Below the pieces are notes generated by a model. The model was not told the origin of the DNA, made no database searches, and saw nothing but the letters and a program-made list of their open reading frames with translations. Both the position numbers and the translations under genes were made by a program. From positions 186,001-250,000 of the forward strand of contig NZ_RRZK01000002.1 of the NCBI RefSeq assembly GCF_004348895.1: DNA of 64,000 nt, given 5' to 3'. How positions within the stretch are numbered: the stretch's first letter is position 1; each line of letters begins with the position of its first letter. Source of the DNA: Pseudomonas vancouverensis (lineage in GTDB: Bacteria; Pseudomonadota; Gammaproteobacteria; Pseudomonadales; Pseudomonadaceae). This document shows, piece after piece, positions 26,691 to 35,205 of the stretch.

Positions 26691-27842
26691 TTACAGACAA
26701 GTGGCCAACACCCGCGCCAGTTTTTGCGCGCGAGGGTCCATCAAGACGTACGGTCCCAGGGTATTTGTCACAAAGCCGAACGCCACATCGTGCTCAGGAT
26801 CAGCAAAGCCGATGGAACCGCCGGCACCCGGATGGCCAAATGCCTTCGGTCCGAGGCCGTAGGTGGCGTTGGCAACGTCCGGTTGATCAAGCATGCAACC
26901 CAGACCGAAACGGGTGCGGGTCAATAAAGTCTTGTCTTCGCCAAGGCTGTGCTCACGGGTCAGCTCATCGAGCATGTCGCTTTCCAGCAGGCTGCCATCC
27001 AGCAGGCCGGCGTAGAAACCGGCCAGGCTGCGGGCATTGCCATGCCCATTCGCGGCAGGCTGCTGCATGCGCCGCCACTCGGGTTTATTGGTGCTGGTCA
27101 GCACCGATGGCGGATTGGTGAAGGCACGGGTGGTCATGGCGGTGGGCTCACGCATGGTCACCTGCAGCAGGCGCTGAGCCGCCGCGTCGCCAACGTTGCC
27201 CTTGCCACGGGCGATATGCGCCACGCGATAGAACTCTTCGTCAGCCAGACCGACGTGAAAATCCAGACCCAGGGGTTTAGCCACTCGCGCCACGATGGAC
27301 TCACCGGGACCACGGCCATCGGCACGACGCAACAACTCGCCGACCAGCCAGCCATAGGTGATGGCCGCGTAGCCGTGACCGTCGCCGGGCGTCCACCAGG
27401 GTGCTTCGGCGGCCAGCGCATCGACCATGGTTTGCCAGTCGTACAGCGCTTCGGGCGGCAACAATTCACGCAATGCCGGCAGACCGGCCTGATGGCAGAG
27501 CAGCTGGCGCAGGGTGACGGATTCTTTGCCGGCCGCCGCAAACTCAGGCCAATAGCGGGCGACAGGGGCATCCAGTTGCAGTTTGCCTTCGGCCACCAGT
27601 TGCAATGCGGTCACAGCGGTAAAGGTTTTGGTGCAGGAGAACAGATTGGCGATGGTGTCGCTGTGCCAGGCCTCGCTGCCATCCTTGTCGGCCGTGCCGG
27701 CCCACAGGTCGATGACGGTTTCACCGCCGATCTGGATGCATAACGCCGCGCCACGTTCCTGGGAATCGTCGAACAGCGCTGCGAACGCTTCGCGCACTGG
27801 CTCGAACTGAAGCTCGTAATGTCCCTGAATCTGCACCCGCAA
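26691..27842 (-). CDS. Serine hydrolase of the beta-lactamase (class C/EstB) family
   Basis: A 383-residue protein with the SxxK motif SCTK (Ser69, Lys72), the YxN-equivalent tyrosine in ITYGWLVGELL and a C-terminal GHPGAGGSIGFADPEHDVAF motif. These place it among class C-like serine hydrolases (esterases such as EstB, or DD-peptidase-related proteins). No signal peptide is seen, so a cytoplasmic esterase is more likely than a true beta-lactamase. The physiological substrate is unknown. Confidence 0.85.
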   Translation of the reverse strand: MRVQIQGHYELQFEPVREAFAALFDDSQERGAALCIQIGGETVIDLWAGTADKDGSEAWHSDTIANLFSCTKTFTAVTALQLVAEGKLQLDAPVARYWPEFAAAGKESVTLRQLLCHQAGLPALRELLPPEALYDWQTMVDALAAEAPWWTPGDGHGYAAITYGWLVGELLRRADGRGPGESIVARVAKPLGLDFHVGLADEEFYRVAHIARGKGNVGDAAAQRLLQVTMREPTAMTTRAFTNPPSVLTSTNKPEWRRMQQPAANGHGNARSLAGFYAGLLDGSLLESDMLDELTREHSLGEDKTLLTRTRFGLGCMLDQPDVANATYGLGPKAFGHPGAGGSIGFADPEHDVAFGFVTNTLGPYVLMDPRAQKLARVLATCL

Positions 27843-27950
27843 CTCCCCGGATAACCGCTCTACAAAGTGGCGGGCATTGTTCCAGCCCTTGAGGGTTTTG
27901 GGAACAGGCTTGGGCTGGGCGGTCGCCGACAGATGGACGCCGTCGGGCCT

Positions 27951-27996
27951 GATCGCCAGCCAGCCGGCTCCTGCAAGAAGGAGCCGACAGGCTGGC
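27951..27996. repeat. REP-like imperfect palindrome
   Basis: Nested dyads GCCAGC/GCTGGC and GGCTCCT/AGGAGCC around CTGCAAGA. The same CCAGCCAGCCGGC core occurs in the pair at 37829-37906. It sits upstream of the serine hydrolase and downstream of the glycoside hydrolase gene. Confidence 0.65.
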
Positions 27997-28005
27997 AGTC
28001 AAATA

Positions 28006-30369
28006 TCAATGACCATTGCCGGAATGGCCACCCGCGCCTTTACCTGGTCCCTTGCCGGCCTCGGCCTTTCTACCGCCCTCGGCATCGTGGGCGGCCTTGT
28101 CAGCGGCGGCAGCGGCTTTTTCGGCCTCTTTACCCAACTGCTCGACGGTCGCCAGGTTACTTTTACGCACACTTTCGACAAAGCCCTGGAACGGCAAATC
28201 GGTGATGCCCACCAGCCCGAAGTGGCCGTTCTCGCCATCGAGCAGGCGACCGGTCACCGGTTGATCCAGGTACTGGAACCAGTGCACGCCGACAATCGAC
28301 GGCTCACTCAAGGCCTGCTTGAGGAAGTTGGCATACGCCGGACCGCGATCCTCTTCCTTCGCCAATTGCGTCACACCGCCCCAGAACGGACCGCGATCCG
28401 CCGAACCGAAGTTGAATTCGGTAATCAGCACCGGCTTGTCGAGGCTGCGCAGTTTGGCGAAGTCATAACCGTCCTGCGGTTGCAGGGTGTACATGTTGAA
28501 GCTCAGCACGTCGCAATACTGTGCGCAGGACTCCACAGCCTCCGGGGTGCTGATGGCGAACCGACCACCCAAGAGCAGGTGATTGGGCGCGTGCCATTTC
28601 AGCGAATCGGAAATGGTCTTGAAGTAGGTGTCGGCGAAGACTTTCTGGAAGTATTTGAAGTCGGCTTCGATTTCCGGGTGCTCAGGGTTTGGCAACGGCG
28701 GCACGAAACCCGGATCTTCCATCAATTCCCAGGCTGGCAGATCAATACCCCAGGCTTTCGACAGGCCGGCCTGATTGCGGTACTTGTCGCGCAGTTGCTT
28801 GAGGAAAGCGCGCTTGGCCGGCACATCGGTGGTCATTTTCAAGGTGCCGTAGGCCAAGGCGTAGCGGGCTTTCGGGTCGTCGCCGGGACCGGCCCAGGCC
28901 AGTTCGTTGTCGGCGTAGTAACCGATCAGCCACGGATCGTCACGGTGGTCGCGGGCCGCAATGGCCACGGCGCGTTCAGTGGCCATGGCAAAGCGCGGAT
29001 CGAACGGATCGGGCATGCCGCCCCACCAATCGGTACCGGTGCTGATGCTGGCGTAATCGCCGACGATCGACAGTGGCAAGGTGTACGGCACGCGCTCGGC
29101 ATCGCCCAAATCAGGCGCACTCCAGTTGCCAAGGGTGTTGAAACCCCAGGCTTGCAGGCGATTGAGGGTGTGGCCGGTCCAGCGTTTATCATCGAGCGTG
29201 GCCTTGCACGGTTGCTCGGGTTTGGGCTCAGTCGTTTCGGCAGGAGCCTGCGTGGCTTGCGCACACGGATCGCCGTACAAACGCTGCAGGTTGGCGGCAT
29301 AGAAGTCGTACCAACGCCCGTTGTTGTAACCGCGGCCCTGGTCGACGCCATTGCCGCCACGGTTGTCGCCTTCGCCAAAGTGGCTTGCCAGCGCGTCATC
29401 CGCTTTCGGCAGGGATTCGAACATCCACTCGCGCCCGGCGACGTAAGTCTGATTCACGTCCGGCGCAACGGTGTTTACCCCCAGCGAATAAAACGGATGC
29501 CCCAACGGCGTTACCAAATACCAGCGTCCATCGCGCTTTTCCGTGCGAAAAAAACCACTGGCCTTGAACTCCGCGCCTTTGTTCAAGCCGCCGAACTTGT
29601 CCAGCGAGGACTTCTCGCGCTCGGCCAGCCAGGTCTTCAGTTGTTGCTGCTCCTTGGCGGCGGCGCTTTTCAATTGCTCGTCGTTGCTGATCTTTTCCGG
29701 CCACTTGGCCCGGGTCGACTGGCCGTAGGCATCCACCAGGCTGCCATACACGGTGTGGGTCACCGCCTCGCCGTCCTGCACGCCAAAACGCTCGAGCAGA
29801 ATGCTTTGCGCTGCTTTCGGCTGATCCATCGACAAGCTCACCGACACCACCTGCCCGCGATCCAGCTCACCGGCGCTGCTGGCCAGCAGCACGCGCTGTC
29901 CATCGACGGTCATCGGCATGGGCGGCCCGGCTTTCATGCCCAGGTTCAGTGGCGAAGTGGGTTGCAGCGGCACCAGCAGGGTTTGCGCCGGGCCGGCCGG
30001 CAGGTCAACGCGGCTGACCAGGGTCTTGCCGTCGTTGCTCTGCACCGTGACGTACAGGGTCAGCGCCCAGTTCATCGCATTCTGGATACGCAGACTCATG
30101 ACGCCCGATTGCGACCAGTCCCAGGCGCCGGTTTGCGGGGTCAGGCGCAGGGTCGGACGGGCCACCGGGTTGAACGTCACCCGGCGCAACACTTCACCCT
30201 CAGGAGTTTGCTCGGCGTTGGATTGCGGCAGGCTGGCGTCCTGGGTCGCCACCTGAACCACATCGGCGGGGCGCACAAAGTTGAACAGCGTCTGCTGGCC
30301 CGCGGGCGCGGCCAACAGCGGTGTCGTGAACAGCAGGGCAAAAACAGCAGGCAACGAACGGCGAATCAT
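28006..30369 (-). CDS. Secreted beta-agarase-like glycoside hydrolase
   Basis: A 787-residue exported enzyme. The signal peptide covers about residues 1-21 (ending LLAAPA). The large central/C-terminal TIM-barrel part shows GH-A clan motifs: LIGYYADNELAWAG with the likely acid/base Glu, and PVLITEFNFGSADRG with the likely nucleophile Glu; GVHWFQYLDQPVTGR precedes the end. The N-terminal 200 residues look like a beta-sandwich carbohydrate-binding region. The tail is low-complexity (Lys/Ala then Gly/His). The name agarase reflects the usual annotation of such proteins; the true substrate is unknown. Start is the ATG at 30369. Confidence 0.75.
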   Translation of the reverse strand: MIRRSLPAVFALLFTTPLLAAPAGQQTLFNFVRPADVVQVATQDASLPQSNAEQTPEGEVLRRVTFNPVARPTLRLTPQTGAWDWSQSGVMSLRIQNAMNWALTLYVTVQSNDGKTLVSRVDLPAGPAQTLLVPLQPTSPLNLGMKAGPPMPMTVDGQRVLLASSAGELDRGQVVSVSLSMDQPKAAQSILLERFGVQDGEAVTHTVYGSLVDAYGQSTRAKWPEKISNDEQLKSAAAKEQQQLKTWLAEREKSSLDKFGGLNKGAEFKASGFFRTEKRDGRWYLVTPLGHPFYSLGVNTVAPDVNQTYVAGREWMFESLPKADDALASHFGEGDNRGGNGVDQGRGYNNGRWYDFYAANLQRLYGDPCAQATQAPAETTEPKPEQPCKATLDDKRWTGHTLNRLQAWGFNTLGNWSAPDLGDAERVPYTLPLSIVGDYASISTGTDWWGGMPDPFDPRFAMATERAVAIAARDHRDDPWLIGYYADNELAWAGPGDDPKARYALAYGTLKMTTDVPAKRAFLKQLRDKYRNQAGLSKAWGIDLPAWELMEDPGFVPPLPNPEHPEIEADFKYFQKVFADTYFKTISDSLKWHAPNHLLLGGRFAISTPEAVESCAQYCDVLSFNMYTLQPQDGYDFAKLRSLDKPVLITEFNFGSADRGPFWGGVTQLAKEEDRGPAYANFLKQALSEPSIVGVHWFQYLDQPVTGRLLDGENGHFGLVGITDLPFQGFVESVRKSNLATVEQLGKEAEKAAAAADKAAHDAEGGRKAEAGKGPGKGAGGHSGNGH

Positions 30370-30437
30370 GAGGACGAATGTCTCCCTAACGACCCTCAAG
30401 GGGCCAGTGAAATAACGGTAGCGAGAGATAGACAACA

Positions 30438-30459
30438 CGGCAGGCAAAATTGCCTGCCG
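30438..30459 (-). terminator. Hairpin downstream of dinG
   Basis: A 9-bp perfect stem CGGCAGGCA / TGCCTGCCG with loop AAAT lies just after the dinG stop on the minus strand. No T tract follows, so it may be a weak terminator or mRNA 3'-end structure. Confidence 0.45.
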
Positions 30460-30464
30460 GTGTC

Positions 30465-32609
30465 TCAGGAAATTTCACGGCGGAATGGCGGCAGCGCGTT
30501 GAGGATGGCTTTGCCATAGCGCTGGGTCACCAGGCGACGATCGAGCAAGGTGATGGTGCCGCGGTCTTCTTCGGTACGCAGCAGGCGACCGCAGGCCTGG
30601 ACCAGCTTCAGCGAGGCGTCCGGCACCGAGATTTCCATGAACGGATTACCGCCCCGAGCCTCGATCCATTCGGACAAAGCGGCCTCGACCGGGTCGTCAG
30701 GCACCGAGAACGGAATCTTGGCGATCACCACGTGTTCGCAATAGGCACCCGGCAAGTCGACCCCTTCGGCGAAACTCGCCAGGCCAAACAACACGCTGGA
30801 ATCACCGCCGTCGACCCGCGCCTTGTGCTTGTTCAGGGTTTCCTGCTTCGACAGGTTGCCCTGGATGAACACTTGCTTGCGCCAATCGCGGTCGAGGCCG
30901 TCGAACACGTCCTGCATCTGTTTGCGCGAAGAGAACAGCACCAGGGTGCCTCGCGAGCCTTCAACCAGCTCCGGCAGGTCACGGATGATCGCCGCCGTGT
31001 GGGCCGCTGCATCACGTGGATCGGCATTGAGGTTCGGCACCCGCAGCACACCGGCATCAGCATGGTGGAAGGGGCTTGGGACCACGGCCGTCACGGCTTT
31101 TTTCGGCAGGCCGGCGCGCATGCGGAAACGGTCGAAGGTACCAAGGGCGGTCAAAGTTGCCGAGGTCACCAGACTGCCGTAGGCGACGTTCCACAGGTTG
31201 CGCCGGAGCATTTCCGCGGCAAGGATCGGGCTGGCATTGACCTCGATATCGAACAGCGAACCGCTTTCGGCCAGGGTCAGCCAGCGCGCCATTGGCGGGT
31301 TGTCTTCCGGATCTTCGGCGGTGAACGCAGTCCACAGCTCCCAGTTGCCGGAAGCGCGGGACAACAGGCTACCGAACAGTGGATACCACTCTTCGGCCTG
31401 GTTGCTGGCGATGCCGATATTGACCTCGCCGTCCATGCCTTCCTTGAGCAGATCGGTCAGGCGGGTGAACAAGTCGTTGAGACGAGCAAAGCCTTTCTTC
31501 AGCTCGATGCCCATCTCGCGCATGTGCTCGGGAATCACCCCGCCGACAAAACGGTGCCGTGGGCGCTCGCGGCCTTCGACGTCTTCGCCGGGCTTGAAGT
31601 CGGCAATCTGCTCACAGGCGGTGAACATGAACTGCTGCTGGGTCTTGATCTCCCGCGCCAGCTCCGGCACCTGTTCGATCAGCTTGCCCAGATCGCCCGG
31701 CAGCGGGTGCTGCGCCAGCAACTTGGTGAGGTTCTTCGCGGTGCTTTCCAGCCAGTCGGCCGTGGAGCGCAAACGCGTGTAATGGGCGAAATGGCCGATG
31801 GCCTTGTCCGGCAGGTGATGGCCTTCGTCGAACACATAGATGGTGTCGCGCGGGTCCGGCAATACGGCGCCGCCGCCCAGGGCCAGGTCGGCCAGGACCA
31901 TGTCGTGGTTGGTGACGATGACGTCGACCTTGCCCATGCCTTCGCGAGCCTTGTAGAAGGCGCACTGGCCGAAGTTCGGGCAATGACGGTTGGTGCACTG
32001 GCTGTGATCGGTGGTCAGGCGCGCCCAGTCGGCGTCCTCCAGCGCATTGGGCCAACTGTCTCGGTCGCCGTCCCATTTATTGCCGGCGAGCTTTTCGATC
32101 ATGCTGGTGAACAGCTTCTGGCTGGCCTCGTCGACCTCGATCTTGAAACCTTCTTCCTCGAACAACTGCGCGGTAGCCGTTTGCGCGTGACCTTCCTGCA
32201 ACAACATGTCGAGTTTGGACAGGCACATGTAACGCCCACGCCCCTTGGCCAGGGCGAAACTGAAATTCAGCCCGCTGTTGCGCATCAGGTCGGGCAAATC
32301 CTTGTAGACGATCTGCTCCTGCAGGGCGACGGTAGCGGTGGCGATCACCAGGCGTTTGCCGGCCGCCTTCGCAGTCGGGATCGCCGCCAGGCTGTAGGCC
32401 ACGGTTTTACCGGTACCGGTGCCGGCTTCCACCGCGACAATCGCCGGGTCGCCACTGCGCCGGCCTTCGTCGTCGGTGTCGATATCACCCAGGACTTTGG
32501 CGACTTCAGCGATCATCAGGCGTTGGCCGTAACGCGGCTTGAGGCTCTTGGCTTCGAGAAAACGCGAATAGGCGCCCTGGATCGTGGTTTTGAGTTCAGT
32601 GCTGATCAT
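30465..32609 (-). CDS. dinG: ATP-dependent DNA helicase DinG
   Basis: A 5'-3' superfamily 2 (XPD-like) helicase that resolves R-loops and other structures during repair. It has 714 residues. Walker A is AGTGTGKT (Lys68) and the Walker B box is DEGH (261-264). Four cysteines at 129, 205, 210 and 216 have the same C-x4-C-x5-C spacing as the [4Fe-4S] ligands of E. coli DinG, so the cluster is probably present. The C-terminal FASFAEGVDLPG and QACGRLLRTEEDRGTITLLD motifs complete the second helicase domain. Divergent from the CopD-like gene. Confidence 0.95.
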   Translation of the reverse strand: MISTELKTTIQGAYSRFLEAKSLKPRYGQRLMIAEVAKVLGDIDTDDEGRRSGDPAIVAVEAGTGTGKTVAYSLAAIPTAKAAGKRLVIATATVALQEQIVYKDLPDLMRNSGLNFSFALAKGRGRYMCLSKLDMLLQEGHAQTATAQLFEEEGFKIEVDEASQKLFTSMIEKLAGNKWDGDRDSWPNALEDADWARLTTDHSQCTNRHCPNFGQCAFYKAREGMGKVDVIVTNHDMVLADLALGGGAVLPDPRDTIYVFDEGHHLPDKAIGHFAHYTRLRSTADWLESTAKNLTKLLAQHPLPGDLGKLIEQVPELAREIKTQQQFMFTACEQIADFKPGEDVEGRERPRHRFVGGVIPEHMREMGIELKKGFARLNDLFTRLTDLLKEGMDGEVNIGIASNQAEEWYPLFGSLLSRASGNWELWTAFTAEDPEDNPPMARWLTLAESGSLFDIEVNASPILAAEMLRRNLWNVAYGSLVTSATLTALGTFDRFRMRAGLPKKAVTAVVPSPFHHADAGVLRVPNLNADPRDAAAHTAAIIRDLPELVEGSRGTLVLFSSRKQMQDVFDGLDRDWRKQVFIQGNLSKQETLNKHKARVDGGDSSVLFGLASFAEGVDLPGAYCEHVVIAKIPFSVPDDPVEAALSEWIEARGGNPFMEISVPDASLKLVQACGRLLRTEEDRGTITLLDRRLVTQRYGKAILNALPPFRREIS

Positions 32610-32708
32610 GTGATGTCGGGCGCAAAAAACGCTGGATAAATTTTCAGTGGTTCGATTCGGCCGCTATCATACCCCGCTAATGAATCCCGCGCAGAACGGA
32701 GTACCCCA

Positions 32709-33173
32709 ATGACACCTTTTAGCCTCATTTACAGCCTGCATGTACTGGCCGCCCTGGTCTGGGTCGGCGGCATGTTTTTCGCCTGGATGGTCCTGCGCCC
32801 CGCGGCGATGAAGGCTCTGGAAGGCCCTGCCCGGCTGAAGCTGTGGGTAGAAGTGTTTCAAGGTTTTTTCCGCTGGGTCTGGGTCGCGGTGGTGCTGTTG
32901 CCAATCAGCGGCGTGGGCATGCTGCACATGCACTTCAACGGCTTTGAAACGGCGCCGCGTTATGTGCAGGTGATGATGGGTCTGTACGTGGTGATGACGG
33001 CACTGTTCATTCGCATTCAGGCGCTGTTGCTGCCGGAGTTGCGCACCGCGGTGACGGAACAGGATTGGCCGGCCGGTGCTGCGGTGCTGGGACGGATTCG
33101 CAAGCTGGTGGGAATCAACCTGCTGGTGGGACTGGCGCTGGTGGCGATTGCCGCGGCGCGCCCGATGTTCTGA
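32709..33173 (+). CDS. CopD-family integral membrane protein
   Basis: A 154-residue inner-membrane protein with four predicted helices. The first, LIYSLHVLAALVWVGGMFFA, carries the conserved His and GG pair of the CopD/YkoP-like family, and MLHMHF follows helix 2. CopD proteins are linked to copper uptake, but many small homologues have no proven role. It is a single-gene unit opposite dinG. Confidence 0.8.
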   Translation: MTPFSLIYSLHVLAALVWVGGMFFAWMVLRPAAMKALEGPARLKLWVEVFQGFFRWVWVAVVLLPISGVGMLHMHFNGFETAPRYVQVMMGLYVVMTALFIRIQALLLPELRTAVTEQDWPAGAAVLGRIRKLVGINLLVGLALVAIAAARPMF

Positions 33174-33202
33174 AGCACCTCGCGGGCAAACCCGCGAAGT
33201 GC
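33174..33202. terminator. Hairpin between CopD-like and collagen-like genes
   Basis: Arms TCGCGGG and CCCGCGA around CAAA, with additional outer GCAC/GTGC pairing. It lies between convergent genes and has no clear T tract. Confidence 0.5.
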
Positions 33203-33215
33203 CTGAGCGAACTGT

Positions 33216-33974
33216 TTACAAGCGCTGCACGGTCACCGAACCGGCCGCCCCGGCAGGCCCAGGCTGGCCATCAGCCCCGGGGCGCCCGCTCTTGCCACCC
33301 TCGGTCTGGTAGACCAGGCAACCCTTGGCCTTGCCGCCCGCGCCCGGCTTGCCGCCAGGGCCTGCTACGCCACCGGCACCACCGGCGACCTGAACCTTGA
33401 TTCGCTCGGCTGGATAATCGTGAGGCACGGCCAGCTTGACCAAGGCACCCGGGGCACCAGGTTGACCGTCGCTGCCATCGCTGCCATCGGCACCGCGACC
33501 GGCCTGGCCCCAGGTACAACCTGGTTCCTGGCCGTTGGCGCCGTCGAGACCGACGAAGCCAGGTGCGCCGGCGCCACCACGTGCATCGACCAGCAACTGT
33601 GCTGCGTTCAGTGCCTTGATCTGCAAGTCGAGGTTGCGTCCGGAACGGGCCGCTTTCTGATAAGTCCCCGGTGCACCGCGCGAAGTGATCTGGCTGCCTT
33701 CGGACAACTGCGCTTTGCGCACTTTCAGCGCCAGCGCCTGCTCGCCCGGCACGATAGCGATCCGCGCCTCACGCCCCAGGTGCAGTTCGTCTACTGTCAC
33801 TTCCGTTACATTCGAAGGAATCAGCAGGGTGCCGTAGTCAGCCACTTCCAGGCGTTCCAGTTGCAGGGTGCTGGCGGTGTTGGGCAAACGCATCAAGGAA
33901 TTGGTTTCAACACTGACCACCTGTGCGCAGGCCAATGGACTGATGAATACAGCGAGCAGACAAAATTTACGCAT
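33216..33974 (-). CDS. Secreted collagen-like (Gly-X-Y) protein
   Basis: A 252-residue exported protein. The signal peptide is about residues 1-17 (ending PLACA). The first 120 mature residues are beta-rich (LEVADYGTLLIPSNVTEVTV, then ELHLGREARIAIVPG). The C-terminal half holds two glycine-rich collagen-like blocks (GGAGAPGFVGLDGANGQ..., and GPGGKPGAGGKAKG ... GRPGADGQPGPAGAAG), each containing one Cys, which could form a disulphide. Function unknown. Its start overlaps the 3' end of the upstream DUF1145 gene by 8 bases, so the two are probably one operon. Confidence 0.75.
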   Translation of the reverse strand: MRKFCLLAVFISPLACAQVVSVETNSLMRLPNTASTLQLERLEVADYGTLLIPSNVTEVTVDELHLGREARIAIVPGEQALALKVRKAQLSEGSQITSRGAPGTYQKAARSGRNLDLQIKALNAAQLLVDARGGAGAPGFVGLDGANGQEPGCTWGQAGRGADGSDGSDGQPGAPGALVKLAVPHDYPAERIKVQVAGGAGGVAGPGGKPGAGGKAKGCLVYQTEGGKSGRPGADGQPGPAGAAGSVTVQRL

Positions 33975-34245
33975 GGGAAGCCTTCGGTGCGACGGGGGCC
34001 GGAATGGTTTGCAGGTGGAAAACGCCGAAAATCAGGATCATCAGGCGATCAAGCCAGGGATGGCTGCGCCCCCGGAGGCTGCGATAACACAACAGCGCCT
34101 CCAGCAGATGAATCGATGCCAGCACGCCACCGGCCAGATTGACCAGCAGGTGCAGCGGATTGACAAACGGCGTGAGCAGATTGGCCAGCACCACCAGCCA
34201 GAACAGCAGGGTCAACAGCTTCCCCAGCCCCCATAACACCTTCAT
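33967..34245 (-). CDS. DUF1145 family small membrane protein
   Basis: A 92-residue protein with two to three predicted helices: LGKLLTLLFWLVVLANLLTP, LHLLVNLAGGVLASIHLLEA and LDRLMILIFGVFHL. This matches the DUF1145 family of small inner-membrane proteins, whose function is unknown. It overlaps the collagen-like gene by 8 bases, suggesting translational coupling. Confidence 0.8.
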   Translation of the reverse strand: MKVLWGLGKLLTLLFWLVVLANLLTPFVNPLHLLVNLAGGVLASIHLLEALLCYRSLRGRSHPWLDRLMILIFGVFHLQTIPAPVAPKASHA

Positions 34246-34394
34246 ACGCTCCCCCGGTGAGAATTATTATTTGCGCGCACAGTAACGGCTTCCACGCGGG
34301 ATAAGCCAGAGGGCAACGGAAAATTCTTCAGGGATGCCGCCGAACGGCCGTCGCGACGATCGATTTTCATCGCCGGACGGCTCTATTGCGCTGG

Positions 34395-35114
34395 TCAGCG
34401 GTTGATATGCAGTTCCACACGACGGTTCTTCGCGCGGCCTTCTTCGGTTTCGTTGTCGGCGATGGGTTGGTTTTCACCCTTGCCTTCGCTGGTGATTTTG
34501 CTCGGCGCCAGCCCCTGGTTGATCAGGTACTCGGCCACGCTGCTGGCTCGACGCTCGGACAGAGCCTGGTTATAGGCCTCCGTACCCTTGCTGTCGGTAT
34601 GCCCCACCACCTTGATGCTCACCACATCGGCGTCCTGCAACTTACCCATCAACGAATCCAGCTGGCTCTTCGCCTCGGGCGTCAGGTCGGATTTGTTGAA
34701 AGCAAACAGCACATTGCCAGCGTCGCTCAGGGTAATGACTTCAGATTGCGCAGGTTCGGCAGGCTTCACGCTGGCCGGGTACTGCGGCAGCGGACAGCCT
34801 CGATGATCGACCGGTGTATTGGCCGGGGTATCGGGGCAACGGTCACGTCGGTCGAACACGCCGTCGCCATCTTCGTCGCCATCCTGGGCGTAACAGATCA
34901 AGCCGCCACCCAGAATACCGAGGGCGGCGCCGCCGGCGGCCCATCCGCCGCTTTCGATCGCGCCCAGGCCACCACCGACCAGGCCGCCGATCACGCTGCA
35001 GATAGGCCAGGTACGTTGATTGAGGGGGGCAGTGCCATCACTGTGTGTTGCGCAACCGGTCAGAAGGCTGCCAAGCAGCAGAACCGGCAGGACGGTCCTT
35101 GTGAGAAGGATCAT
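34395..35114 (-). CDS. OmpA-family lipoprotein, tandem copy 1
   Basis: A 239-residue outer-membrane lipoprotein. The lipobox is LLTGC (Cys20). A glycine-rich hydrophobic segment (VIGGLVGGGLGAIESGGWAA, then GILGGGLICYA) is followed by a calcium-binding thrombospondin type 3-like repeat (DGDEDGDGVFDRRDRCPDTP) and a C-terminal OmpA peptidoglycan-binding domain (VVGHTDSKGTEAYNQALSER, AKNRRVELHI). It closely resembles the adjacent upstream gene, so a tandem duplication is evident. The start is the ATG at 35114; its leader can fold over the ribosome binding site. Confidence 0.88.
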   Translation of the reverse strand: MILLTRTVLPVLLLGSLLTGCATHSDGTAPLNQRTWPICSVIGGLVGGGLGAIESGGWAAGGAALGILGGGLICYAQDGDEDGDGVFDRRDRCPDTPANTPVDHRGCPLPQYPASVKPAEPAQSEVITLSDAGNVLFAFNKSDLTPEAKSQLDSLMGKLQDADVVSIKVVGHTDSKGTEAYNQALSERRASSVAEYLINQGLAPSKITSEGKGENQPIADNETEEGRAKNRRVELHINR

Positions 35115-35122
35115 GTTGAAAG

Positions 35123-35158
35123 CTCCTGTGTCACCGGCCAATACCGGTTACACAGGAG
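35123..35158 (-). promoter_or_regulatory. Leader hairpin pairing with the RBS of OmpA copy 1
   Basis: Arms of 15 bases (35123-35137 and 35144-35158) pair with one mismatch around a 6-base loop. On the minus-strand transcript the 3' arm contains the ribosome binding site ACAGGAG, nine bases before the ATG, so the stem would hide it. This fits a temperature- or factor-controlled translation switch, which is inferred. Confidence 0.55.
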
Positions 35159-35166
35159 TAAAGACC

Positions 35167-35197
35167 CGCATCCGCGACTGCACAAGGCGCGGATGCG
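35167..35197 (-). terminator. Intercistronic hairpin between the two OmpA genes
   Basis: A perfect 10-bp stem (CGCATCCGCG with CGCGGATGCG, 11-base loop) follows the upstream OmpA gene by a few bases. It is followed on the minus strand by GGTCTTTAC rather than a T run, so it could be a weak terminator or an mRNA-stabilising structure. Confidence 0.5.
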
Positions 35198-35205
35198 AGG
35201 GGGGC

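Noticed and set aside
26691..27842. A true class C beta-lactamase resistance gene
   Set aside because: SxxK is present but there is no signal peptide, and the motifs fit EstB-like esterases better.
27877..30519. An 880-codon open frame antisense to the glycoside hydrolase
   Set aside because: The minus-strand frame has a signal peptide and catalytic motifs; the plus-strand frame is low-complexity with no domain.
30450..32639. A 729-codon open frame antisense to dinG
   Set aside because: It mirrors DinG, whose Walker and iron-sulphur motifs are intact; the antisense product has no recognised features.
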